From NCBI RefSeq assembly GCF_003129465.1, contig NZ_QFFF01000001.1:2093501-2157500 (forward strand): a stretch of 64,000 nucleotides of DNA. The letters are read 5' to 3'. Source of the stretch: Sphingosinicella humi. Its GTDB lineage: Bacteria; Pseudomonadota; Alphaproteobacteria; Sphingomonadales; Sphingomonadaceae. The first letter of the stretch is position 1, and the number at the start of each line of letters is the position of its first letter. The translations under genes were made by a program, and so were the position numbers. Of this stretch, positions 54,798 to 64,000 are shown piece after piece. The notes under the pieces are model-generated. The model had not been told where the DNA came from. It did not search any database and saw only the letters and a list, made by a program, of their open reading frames with translations.

Positions 54798-55481
54798 TCA
54801 GGCTTCCGACTGGCCTTCGGAAGCCTCTTCCTCGCCCACGGTCGGGACTTCGCCCGCTTCGACTGCCTCGGCCTCCTCGGCGGCCGCGGCCGCTTCAGCG
54901 GCTTCCGCCTTGACGCCGGACGGGGCGACGACGGTGGCGATGGTAAAGTCGCGATCTTCGATCGTCGACTTGGCGCCGCCAGGCAGCGTCACATTGCTGA
55001 TGTGGATCGAATCGCCGATGTCGAGGCCGGCAAGATCGATCTCGATCTCATCCGGTATCGAGGCCGCGTCGCAGACCAGCTCCAGCTCGTGGCGGACGAT
55101 GTTGAGCACGCCGCCGCGCTTCAGGCCCTTTGAGGCTTCCTCGTTGACGAACTTCACCGGCACGCCGACGGTCACCTTGGCGTGCTCGGAGATGCGCAGG
55201 AAATCCACATGCAGCGGGCGGTCGGTCACAGGGTGGAACTGCACGTCCTTGGGCAGCGTGCGGTTGGCCTTGCCGCCGACGTCGACCATCACTACCGAGT
55301 TCATGAAGAAGCCGGTGTTGAGAAGCTTCACCAGCGCCTTTTCCTCGATGTGGATCGAAAGGGGCTCCTGCTTGTCGCCGTAGATGACGGCGGGGACGCG
55401 GCCTTGGCGACGCATGGCACGGGAGGCTCCCTTGCCTGCCCGATCGCGCGTCTCGGCCGACAGCGTAAGCTGTTCGCTCAT
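54798..55481 (-). CDS. rplY: ribosomal protein bL25, long (CTC) form
   Basis: Encodes 227 residues. The N-terminal L25 domain ([33 protein letters not shown]) binds 5S rRNA; the C-terminal TL5/CTC domain ([33 protein letters not shown]) and an Ala/Glu-rich tail (about 195-227) make it the long form, usual in alphaproteobacteria. GGAG lies eight bases before the ATG at 55481. The gene is followed by pth, a common pairing. Confidence 0.96.
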   Translation of the reverse strand: MSEQLTLSAETRDRAGKGASRAMRRQGRVPAVIYGDKQEPLSIHIEEKALVKLLNTGFFMNSVVMVDVGGKANRTLPKDVQFHPVTDRPLHVDFLRISEHAKVTVGVPVKFVNEEASKGLKRGGVLNIVRHELELVCDAASIPDEIEIDLAGLDIGDSIHISNVTLPGGAKSTIEDRDFTIATVVAPSGVKAEAAEAAAAAEEAEAVEAGEVPTVGEEEASEGQSEA

Positions 55482-55601
55482 TTGCATGTCTCCAGAGTTC
55501 AAAATTGAATGTTCACAATCCGCCGCGCACGCCTCCAGGGATGACCATGTGCGGGGAAGCGGCGCCTATAGGCGAGGGGGCGGGGGATGGCAAGCGACAG
55601 C

Positions 55602-55751
55602 TCCTCCCCGGAACGGGGAGGGGGACCGCGACGCGAAGCGGCGTGGTGGAGGGGGCGACGGACTCGGCGTCAGCTCGGCCGGTGCCTGGCTCGCTTCACT
55701 CGCGACCCCTCCACCATGCTGCGCATGGTCCCCCTCCCCGTTCCGGGGAGG
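55602..55751. repeat. family D inverted repeat
   Basis: Outer arms CCTCCCCGGAACGGGGAGG and its inverse CCTCCCCGTTCCGGGGAGG, with inner CGACGCGAAGCGGCGTGGTG and CACCATGCTGCGCATGGTCC blocks, form a 150-base bipartite palindrome between rplY and the TraB-type gene. Confidence 0.85.
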
Positions 55752-55754
55752 ATT

Positions 55755-56681
55755 TTACTGCACCCGCTCGATCTTGATCCCGCGCCCCTTCAGCATCGCC
55801 TGGACCGAATCCTGGCCGGCAAGATGGCCCGCGCCGACGGCGACCAGCACCGTTCCCGGCTCGTCCAGCCGCTTGTCCAGCCATTCCGCCCAGGCCTTGT
55901 TGCGGTTGACCATCAGCACCTGCCTCAGCTCCGGCGACAGCGCCGTCTCGCTGTCGAAGGTGCGGGCGATGGCGTCGGTGTCGCCCGCCGCCCAGGCCGC
56001 GATCATCGCCTCGAGCTGGCGCCGCGCCGCCTCGGGGTCGTCGATCGATCCGACCAGGAAGGCGCGCTGGGAGTCCTCGGACAGGCTATCGAAGAAGCCG
56101 AACTGCTGCTCCACCGTCTCCAGCCCGCTGATCGGCTTGCCCGCCGCGCGGAAGTCCGCCGCCAGGCCTTGCTCGACGCCGGCTTCCGCCTTGAAGCCCA
56201 TGCCGCGGAAGCTGCTGGCAAAGAGGCTCATCGCCGCCGCCCAGGTCTCCATCCGGTCGAGCGTCCGGGTGGGGATGCTGGCGCTCTCGATCAGCTTCTG
56301 GAGCGCCGGCCTTTTCTCCTCCGGCACCCGCTCCAGCAGCGGCGGCAGGCCCGGGGAAATCCCCATCTCCATCATCTTGCGGCCGGTATGGGCGAGGTTG
56401 GTGCCGAGCGACGTCTCCAGCACCAGCGCCTCCGACTGCGCCACCGCCTTGTCGATCGCCGGCGTCCGCCATTCCAGCTCCTTGGGCAGCAGGTGGATCG
56501 TGCCGAACAGGTAGATGGTCGTGTCTTCGTCCGCGACCTTCCACAGGGCGGGCTTGGCCTCGGTCGCCTCGGCTACCTGCGCGGCCGGCTGCGCCGTGGC
56601 GCAAGCGGTAAGCGGCAGGACCGCCAGCGGCGACAGCCATCGTGCCGCCTTCTTCCCGAGGCCGGACCACCATTTCGACAT
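55755..56681 (-). CDS. TraB/GumN-family lipoprotein
   Basis: Encodes 308 residues from the ATG at 56681, which has GGGAG six bases upstream. The N-terminus is a lipoprotein-type signal ([15 protein letters not shown]), and the domain carries the family's [17 protein letters not shown] and the C-terminal [15 protein letters not shown]. TraB/GumN proteins include metalloprotease-like folds (Tiki family) but bacterial roles are unclear. The gene is divergent from glyQ. Confidence 0.9.
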   Translation of the reverse strand: MSKWWSGLGKKAARWLSPLAVLPLTACATAQPAAQVAEATEAKPALWKVADEDTTIYLFGTIHLLPKELEWRTPAIDKAVAQSEALVLETSLGTNLAHTGRKMMEMGISPGLPPLLERVPEEKRPALQKLIESASIPTRTLDRMETWAAAMSLFASSFRGMGFKAEAGVEQGLAADFRAAGKPISGLETVEQQFGFFDSLSEDSQRAFLVGSIDDPEAARRQLEAMIAAWAAGDTDAIARTFDSETALSPELRQVLMVNRNKAWAEWLDKRLDEPGTVLVAVGAGHLAGQDSVQAMLKGRGIKIERVQ

Positions 56682-56801
56682 CGTCATCTCCCGCTCGTTC
56701 GTTCTTATCATGGCGCGGCGGCCTTAACCCCAGCTTGCTTGACCGTATTCCGCCCATGCGCCAAAGCGGCGCCATTGTTGCATCTGCGAAGGCCGTCCGA
56801 T

Positions 56802-57671
56802 TTGGGCACGAAACCGTTAAGTTTCCAGAAGCTCATCCTGACCCTCCACGATTATTGGAGCGACCGGGGCTGCGTCATCCTGCAGCCCTATGACGTCGAG
56901 ATGGGCGCCGGCACCTTCCATCCCGCCACCACCTTGCGCGCCCTCGGCCCCGACCCGTGGAAGGCCGCCTATGTCCAGCCGAGCCGCCGGCCGACCGACG
57001 GCCGCTACGGCGAGAACCCCAATCGCCTCGGCGCTTATTACCAATATCAGGTGATCCTGAAGCCGAGCCCGCCGGACCTTCAGCAGCTTTACCTCGGCTC
57101 ACTCGCCGCCATCGGCATCGACCCGCTGCTGCACGACATCCGCTTCGTCGAGGACGACTGGGAATCGCCCACGCTCGGCGCCTGGGGCCTCGGCTGGGAA
57201 GTCTGGTGCGACGGCATGGAGGTGACGCAGTTCACCTATTTCCAGCAGGTCGGCGGCTACGACTGCAAGCCCGTGTCGGGCGAACTTACCTACGGGCTCG
57301 AACGCCTCGCCATGTACATCCAGGGCGTCGACAGCGTCTACGATCTCGCCTTCAACGACGAAGGCGTCACCTATGGCGACGTGTTCCTCGCCAACGAGCA
57401 GCAGTTCAGCGCCTATAATTTCGAGGTCGCGAACTCCGAGACGCTGTTCCGCTGGTTCAAGGAGGCGGCCGAGGAATGCCGCAACTGCGTCGAGGCGAAG
57501 CTCCCGCTTCCCGCCTACGACCAGGCGATCAAGGCCAGCCACATCTTCAACACGCTGCAGGCGCGGGGCGTCATCTCCGTCGCCGAACGGCAGGCCTATA
57601 TCGGCCGGGTGCGCGATCTGACGAAAAGCGTCGCCACCGCCTGGATGGAAAAGAACGGATGGGCGGCGTGA
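56802..57671 (+). CDS. glyQ: glycyl-tRNA synthetase alpha subunit
   Basis: Encodes 289 residues of the catalytic subunit of the two-subunit bacterial glycyl-tRNA synthetase. No ATG is available near the conserved N-terminus; a TTG at 56802 gives [20 protein letters not shown], the family start, with GAAGG about nine bases before it. Motifs include [40 protein letters not shown] and [20 protein letters not shown]. The next gene, glyS, encodes the beta subunit but is separated by 186 bases that hold a palindromic element. Confidence 0.95.
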   Translation: MGTKPLSFQKLILTLHDYWSDRGCVILQPYDVEMGAGTFHPATTLRALGPDPWKAAYVQPSRRPTDGRYGENPNRLGAYYQYQVILKPSPPDLQQLYLGSLAAIGIDPLLHDIRFVEDDWESPTLGAWGLGWEVWCDGMEVTQFTYFQQVGGYDCKPVSGELTYGLERLAMYIQGVDSVYDLAFNDEGVTYGDVFLANEQQFSAYNFEVANSETLFRWFKEAAEECRNCVEAKLPLPAYDQAIKASHIFNTLQARGVISVAERQAYIGRVRDLTKSVATAWMEKNGWAA

Positions 57672-57677
57672 GAATTT

Positions 57678-57815
57678 GTTCGCGCAGAGACGCAGAGACG
57701 CAGAGGAAGCCAATGCCTGTCCCGGCGCGAAGCGCCTTTTCGTTCAACAGCAGAGAAAAAGGTTCGGAATGGGCACTTGCTCAGCCTCTCTGCGTCTCCG
57801 CGTCTCTGCGCGAAC
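57678..57815. repeat. family E inverted repeat between glyQ and glyS
   Basis: Arms GTTCGCGCAGAGACGCAGAG... (57678-57706) and its inverse ...CTCCGCGTCTCTGCGCGAAC (57785-57815) match over about 29 bases with one or two changes, separated by about 80 bases. The arms have an internal CGCAGAGA direct repeat. It splits what is usually a tight two-gene unit. Confidence 0.9.
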
Positions 57816-57857
57816 CCATAGCGTATTCCGCGCGTCGCGCGGGCAGTGGATTTTAGG

Positions 57858-60152
57858 ATGTCAGGTTTCCTCCTCGAGCTCCTCTCAGAAGAAATCCCCG
57901 CCCGCATGCAGGCGAAGGCGTCGGCCGATCTCGCCCGCCTGTTCTCCGAGCAGCTGACCGCCGCCGGCCTCAAGGCCGAGGCCATCGAAACCTACGCCAC
58001 CCCCCGCCGCCTCGCCCTCATCGCCCGCGGCCTCCCTGCCGAAACCGAAGCGGTGAGCGAGGAGATCAAGGGGCCCCGCGCCAGCGCCCCGCCGCAGGCG
58101 CTCGAAGGGTTCCTCAGAAAGACCGGCCTCACCCGCGAGCAGCTCGTCGAGCGCGACGGCGTTCTCTTCGCGATAATCGACAAGCCCGGCCGCAAGACCG
58201 CCGACGTCCTCGCCGAAGCAATCCCGCAGATCATCCGCGCCTTCCCGTGGCCCAAGTCGATGCGCTGGGGCGCCGCTTCGCAGTCGACCGAGAGCCTGCG
58301 CTGGGTCCGCCCGCTGCAGGGCATCGTCGCCATCCTCGGCGAGGATGTCGTGGAGTTCGAGGTCGCCGGCGTCAGGTCGGGCGCTGCGACCGTCGGCCAC
58401 CGCTTCCACCATCCCGGCATCATCACGATCGGCAGCGCCCACGATTATGCCGAGAAGCTGCGCGCCTGCCACGTCATCATCGATCCGGCCGAACGCCGCC
58501 GCATCATCGCGGAGGGCGCCGCCCGGGCCGCCGCCGCTGCCGGCTTGGCGCTGGTCGAGGATGAAGGCCTGATCCACGAAAATGCCGGCCTCACCGAATG
58601 GCCGGTGCCGCTGCTCGGCGCCTTCGACCCGGCCTTCCTCGACGTTCCGCGCGAGGTGATCCAGCTCACCATGCGCACCAACCAGAAATATTTCGCGCTG
58701 ACGGATGGGGAGGGACGCCTTGCCCCCAACTTCGTGTGCGTCGCCAATATCGAGGCGTCCGACGGCGGCCGGGCCATTGTCGCCGGCAACGAAAAGGTCC
58801 TCGCCGCCCGCCTCTCCGACGCAAAGTTCTTCTGGGAGCAGGACCTCAAGGTCCCCTTGGAGGAGCAGGCGAAGAAGCTCGACCAGATCGTCTTCCACGA
58901 AAAGCTCGGCACCGTCGCCGACAAGGTCGAGCGCGTGGCGAAGCTGGCGCGGTGGCTGGTCGAGGAAGGCATAGTCGGCGCGCAGGACTCCGTTCGTCCC
59001 GAGCGAAGTCGAGGGGCGCCGGCACAGACTCCTCACGAGCGTCCCTCGACTACGCTCGGGACGAACGAGGTGGGCGATCTTGCCCAGATGGCCGAAACCG
59101 CCGCTCGCCTCGCCAAGGCCGATCTCGTCACCGGCATGGTCGGCGAGTTCCCCGAGCTTCAGGGTCTCATCGGCGGCTATCTCGCCCGCGCACAGGGCCA
59201 TGGCGACGCCATCGCCGACGCCATCCGCGACCATTACAAGCCGGTAGGCCAGGGCGACGAGGTGCCCACCGCGCCGGTGACGGTGGCGGTGAGTTTGGCG
59301 GACAAGCTGGATAGTCTCGGCGCCTTCTTCGCCATCGACCAGCAGCCGACGGGATCTCGCGATCCTTTTGCACTACGGCGCTCCGCTCTCGGCGTCATTC
59401 GCCTGATCGTGGAAAACGGTCTCCGCTTTCCCCTCGCTACCGTTCGCCCTGAGCTTGTCGAAGGGCAATCCTACTTCGGTCGGGAAGACGAAAGCAGGGC
59501 TTCGACAGGCTCAGCCCGAACGGACTGGTGGGAGGAGCTTCATGACTTCTTCGCCGATCGCCTCAAGGTCCAGCAGCGCGAAGCCGGCGTTCGCCACGAT
59601 CTGATCGACGCCGTCTTCGCCCTTGGTGGAGAGGACGATCTCGTCCGGCTGCTGGCGCGGGTGAAGGCGCTGCAGGCCTTTGTCGAAACGTCCGAAGGCA
59701 CCGATCTCCTCGCCGGCTACAAGCGGGCCGCCAACATCCTCAAAAAGGAGGCGTGGGGCAACGGCGTCATCCCGGCGGAAGGCGGGAGCCAAGAGCAGTT
59801 GGGCGGCCCGGCAGGCGCCAGCATTTCCAGCTCGGAGGTCTTGGGTCCCGGCGTTCGCCGGGATGACGAGGGGGGGCAGAATTCCCTTCCCTATACGCCT
59901 GAAAATGAGGAAGCTGCCTTGATCGCCGCGCTTGAGGCGGCCGAGCCTCGTGCCCGGGCGGCGGTGGAGGCGGAGGATTTCGAGGGGGCCATGGCGGCGC
60001 TCGCCAGTCTTCGCGCGCCGGTGGACGCGTTTTTCGACAAGGTGACCGTCAATGATCCGGACCAGGACAAGCGCACCGCCCGCCTCAATCTGCTCGCCCG
60101 CATGCGGGCGGCGGTGCATCAGGTCGCGGATTTCTCGAAGATCGAGGGCTGA
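57858..60152 (+). CDS. glyS: glycyl-tRNA synthetase beta subunit with three in-frame palindromic insertions
   Basis: Encodes 764 residues, about 70-90 more than usual for GlyS. The beta subunit helps to bind tRNA and is needed for activity with GlyQ. Family blocks are intact: MSGFLLELLSEEIPARMQAK, PWPKSMRWGAASQSTESLRW, LTMRTNQKYFALTD, LVTGMVGEFPELQGLIGGY, DKLDSLGAFFAIDQQPTGSR and APVDAFFDKVTVNDPD. Between blocks lie three foreign stretches, each coded by a different palindromic repeat: about residues 378-404 (RPERSRGAPAQTPHERPSTT), 528-556 (RPELVEGQSYFGREDESRAS) and 636-672 (VIPAEGGSQEQLGGPAGASI). All are in-frame and none has a stop. The gene therefore appears functional, with the insertions as surface loops. 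Confidence 0.95.
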   Translation: MSGFLLELLSEEIPARMQAKASADLARLFSEQLTAAGLKAEAIETYATPRRLALIARGLPAETEAVSEEIKGPRASAPPQALEGFLRKTGLTREQLVERDGVLFAIIDKPGRKTADVLAEAIPQIIRAFPWPKSMRWGAASQSTESLRWVRPLQGIVAILGEDVVEFEVAGVRSGAATVGHRFHHPGIITIGSAHDYAEKLRACHVIIDPAERRRIIAEGAARAAAAAGLALVEDEGLIHENAGLTEWPVPLLGAFDPAFLDVPREVIQLTMRTNQKYFALTDGEGRLAPNFVCVANIEASDGGRAIVAGNEKVLAARLSDAKFFWEQDLKVPLEEQAKKLDQIVFHEKLGTVADKVERVAKLARWLVEEGIVGAQDSVRPERSRGAPAQTPHERPSTTLGTNEVGDLAQMAETAARLAKADLVTGMVGEFPELQGLIGGYLARAQGHGDAIADAIRDHYKPVGQGDEVPTAPVTVAVSLADKLDSLGAFFAIDQQPTGSRDPFALRRSALGVIRLIVENGLRFPLATVRPELVEGQSYFGREDESRASTGSARTDWWEELHDFFADRLKVQQREAGVRHDLIDAVFALGGEDDLVRLLARVKALQAFVETSEGTDLLAGYKRAANILKKEAWGNGVIPAEGGSQEQLGGPAGASISSSEVLGPGVRRDDEGGQNSLPYTPENEEAALIAALEAAEPRARAAVEAEDFEGAMAALASLRAPVDAFFDKVTVNDPDQDKRTARLNLLARMRAAVHQVADFSKIEG
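58991..59067. repeat. family B palindrome, in-frame in glyS
   Basis: CGTTCGTCCCGAGCGAAGTC... pairs with ...GACTACGCTCGGGACGAACG across a short spacer. It encodes about 26 residues starting RPERSRGAP and ending PSTTLGTNE. A half copy is in the terminase gene at 28237-28272. Confidence 0.9.
59441..59522. repeat. family C palindrome, in-frame in glyS
   Basis: CGTTCGCCCTGAGCTTGTCG... pairs with ...CGACAGGCTCAGCCCGAACG. It encodes about 27 residues (RPELVEGQSYFGREDESRAS and STGSART) in the linker before the DALR-like tail. Confidence 0.9.
59765..59868. repeat. family A REPIN-like repeat, in-frame in glyS
   Basis: The first arm (CGTCATCCCGGCGGAAGGCG) is mutated, the second (CCCGGCGTTCGCCGGGATGA) is conserved. 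It is translated as VIPAEGGSQEQ ... LGPGVRRDDEGG. Several changes relative to the consensus suggest it has been there for some time. Confidence 0.9.
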
Positions 60153-60215
60153 GCCACGCTCCCGGAGATGTTCGGAATTTCGTGTAAGTCTTCCCTTTGA
60201 CCATTGGTGGGGCGC

Positions 60216-62903
<2,688 letters not shown>

Positions 62904-62905
62904 CC

Positions 62906-63010
62906 GTCATTCCGGCGAAGGCCGGGACCCAAGAACACCATTGTCGTCGGAATGGCGACGGCATCGGCGCCTCACCGGAAAGAGCGGTCCCGGCGTCCGC
63001 CGGGATGACG
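62906..63010. repeat. family A REPIN-like repeat
   Basis: Arms CGTCATTCCGGCGAAGGCCG... and ...CGGCGTCCGCCGGGATGACG. The spacer (GTCGGAATGGCGACGGCATC...) matches the reverse complement of the copy at 48431-48520, showing movement of the entire element in either direction. Confidence 0.9.
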
Positions 63011-63015
63011 ACACC

Positions 63016-63252
63016 TCAGAGTGGGCCGCGATCCCGGTCGATCGGGTGTCGCATGGCGGCGTCGCGGAGCATGTCGCGCTCCTGGGCTTCCTTGCGGAAT
63101 TGGGCGTGCTCGCGCTCCAGCTCCTCGCGCCGCCGGACCTCGTCGCGGTGGCGCCGCTTCCATTTGGGGCTGGCGAACATCGCTCCGCCAAGGAACAGGC
63201 CGAGCAGGAAGACGAGCAGCAGAATGACCCACTGGTCCAGGGTGAACGCCAT
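63016..63252 (-). CDS. small membrane protein with charged coiled-coil tail
   Basis: Encodes 78 residues. One membrane helix near the N-terminus (about 9-27, VILLLVFLLGLFLGGAMFAS) is followed by a strongly charged helical tail (KWKRRHRDEVRRREELEREH, AQFRKEAQERDML). This looks like LapA/DUF1049-type topology but the family could not be confirmed. A palindrome (63264-63284) lies just upstream of its ribosome binding site. Function unknown. Confidence 0.7.
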   Translation of the reverse strand: MAFTLDQWVILLLVFLLGLFLGGAMFASPKWKRRHRDEVRRREELEREHAQFRKEAQERDMLRDAAMRHPIDRDRGPL

Positions 63253-63263
63253 CTCGAATCTCC

Positions 63264-63284
63264 GTCACAACAAGGGCTTGTGAC
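63264..63284. promoter_or_regulatory. perfect palindrome upstream of the small membrane protein gene
   Basis: GTCACAA-CAAGGGC-TTGTGAC is a perfect seven-base inverted repeat about 11 bases from the start codon. It could be an operator or a 5' UTR hairpin that influences translation. Confidence 0.45.
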
Positions 63285-63296
63285 GATAATCCCCGA

Positions 63297-63317
63297 GGGC
63301 GGACGCTTGTTCCGCCC
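63297..63317 (-). terminator. possible terminator hairpin after tadC
   Basis: GGGCGGA-CGCTTGT-TCCGCCC pairs perfectly a few bases after the tadC stop. There is no T-run on the minus strand, so it is a weak candidate or a stabilising 3' hairpin. Confidence 0.4.
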
Positions 63318-63322
63318 CCGTA

Positions 63323-64000
63323 TCAGCCCTTCATCAGATTGTCGGAGATGGCGCAGGCGGCGGGCCCGAGGATGACGATGAACAGCACCGGAAGGATGAA
63401 CAGGATCAGCGGCACCGTCATGATCGCCGGGAGTCGCGCCGCCTTTTCCTCGGCCCGCATCATCCGCTCGTTGCGGAACTCGGCGGAAAGGACGCGCAGC
63501 GCGCTGGCCAGCGGGGTGCCGTATTTCTCGGTCTGGATCATGGTCGTGACCACGCCGCGGATCGATTCCAGGTCGATGCGCATGGCGAGATTCTCGAAGG
63601 CCGAGCGGCGGTCGGTGAGGAAGCCGAGCTCGATCGAGGTGAGCGCGAACTCGTCGCCGAGCTCGGGATAGGCGCGGCCGAGCTCCTTGGCGACCCGGTT
63701 GAAGGCGGCGTCGACGGTGAGGCCGGCCTCGGCGCAGATGACGAGCAGGTCGAGCGCGTCGGGAAGGCCCTTGCGGATCGCCGCGGTGCGCTTGTCGATC
63801 TTGTTCTTCAGCCAGATGTCCGGCGCCTTGTAGCTGCCGATCAAGGTGCCGGCGACGGCGCCATATTTCTTGAGCGCGCCCCAGTCCGGGAACCAGTCGA
63901 GCAGATAGACGCCGACGATGGCGATGGTGCCGAGCACGACGGGCATGACGAAGCGGGCGAAGATGAGGACGAAGGCGAGATCCTTGGAGCGGATGCCCGC
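63323..64000 (-). CDS. tadC: Tad pilus assembly / type II secretion F-domain protein, C-terminal part
   Basis: The frame is open to the right edge, so the 5' end is missing; at least 225 residues are visible. The T2SSF domain is clear: RKGLPDALDLLVICAEAGLT, LTSIELGFLTDRRSAFENLA, VTTMIQTEKYGTPLASALRV and FRNERMMRAEEKAARLPAIM, followed by a membrane segment (VPLILFILPVLFIVILGPAA). TadB and TadC both have this domain; the sequence around ALDLLVICAEAGLTVDAAFN suits TadC, the inner membrane platform of Flp/Tad pili. The rest of the tad cluster presumably lies to the right. Confidence 0.88.
   Translation of the reverse strand, partial: AGIRSKDLAFVLIFARFVMPVVLGTIAIVGVYLLDWFPDWGALKKYGAVAGTLIGSYKAPDIWLKNKIDKRTAAIRKGLPDALDLLVICAEAGLTVDAAFNRVAKELGRAYPELGDEFALTSIELGFLTDRRSAFENLAMRIDLESIRGVVTTMIQTEKYGTPLASALRVLSAEFRNERMMRAEEKAARLPAIMTVPLILFILPVLFIVILGPAACAISDNLMKG

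Overview
The window looks like a chromosomal segment of a GC-rich alphaproteobacterium, most likely a member of the Sphingomonadales. Grounds: a GcrA cell-cycle regulator, a UrcA-family protein, several PilZ proteins, a TonB-dependent receptor beside a spinster-type MFS carrier, bc1-complex genes in the order petA-petB-petC, a Tad-type secretion gene at the right edge, and many copies of a bipartite inverted repeat in the spacers. No rRNA or tRNA gene, complete insertion sequence or CRISPR array was found.

Layout. 1-4.6 kb: leucine/branched-chain amino acid operon leuB(partial)-leuC-leuD-ilvD. 4.6-14.2 kb: a small SET-domain protein, then a divergent signalling locus: a winged-helix regulator with two small DUF5985-type membrane proteins on the minus strand, facing a 1907-residue poly-HAMP hybrid histidine kinase and a second REC-PAS-kinase-REC protein on the plus strand. 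14.3-21.0 kb: a probable uptake/catabolic cluster (MFS carrier, TonB receptor, alpha/beta hydrolase, TetR regulator, acyl-CoA ligase). 21.1-26.7 kb: recO, apaG, three PilZ proteins and parE. 26.7-29.2 kb: a decayed phage or gene-transfer-agent packaging module (terminase small subunit and a frameshifted large subunit) with dispersed and tandem repeats. 29.4-37.4 kb: gcrA, a C39-peptidase ABC exporter with its HlyD adaptor, an ABC-2 permease, argD, a GIY-YIG protein and hslO. 37.6-44.5 kb: queC-queE with a possible small RNA or attenuator in front, lipB, hemF, trmL and several secreted or membrane proteins of unknown role. 44.8-47.6 kb: petABC. 47.9-56.7 kb: an Arg/Asp-rich lipoprotein, a MaoC protein, ychF, a GST, UrcA, a cyclophilin, a TIGR02466 oxygenase, pth-rplY and a TraB/GumN protein. 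56.8-62.9 kb: glyQ-glyS and ppdK. The right edge holds a small membrane protein and a partial tadC.

The most unusual signal is a set of palindromic repeat families. Family A is REPIN-like: two inverted hairpin arms, each able to form a GAAA tetraloop hairpin. It occurs 14 times, and some copies share the same spacer in opposite orientation, as expected of an element that moves as a unit. Three different palindromic families (A, B and C) lie in-frame inside glyS, a housekeeping aminoacyl-tRNA synthetase gene, and a fourth (E) separates glyQ from glyS. A 36-bp half of family B is also in-frame in the terminase gene, and one arm of A supplies the C-terminus of the GIY-YIG protein. This resembles the palindromic elements of Rickettsia that enter reading frames.

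Second in interest are the poly-HAMP kinase locus with its near-identical 276-bp internal repeats, the frameshifted terminase, and a peptide exporter without a visible substrate gene. All functional calls come from reading motifs by eye; no database search was run.
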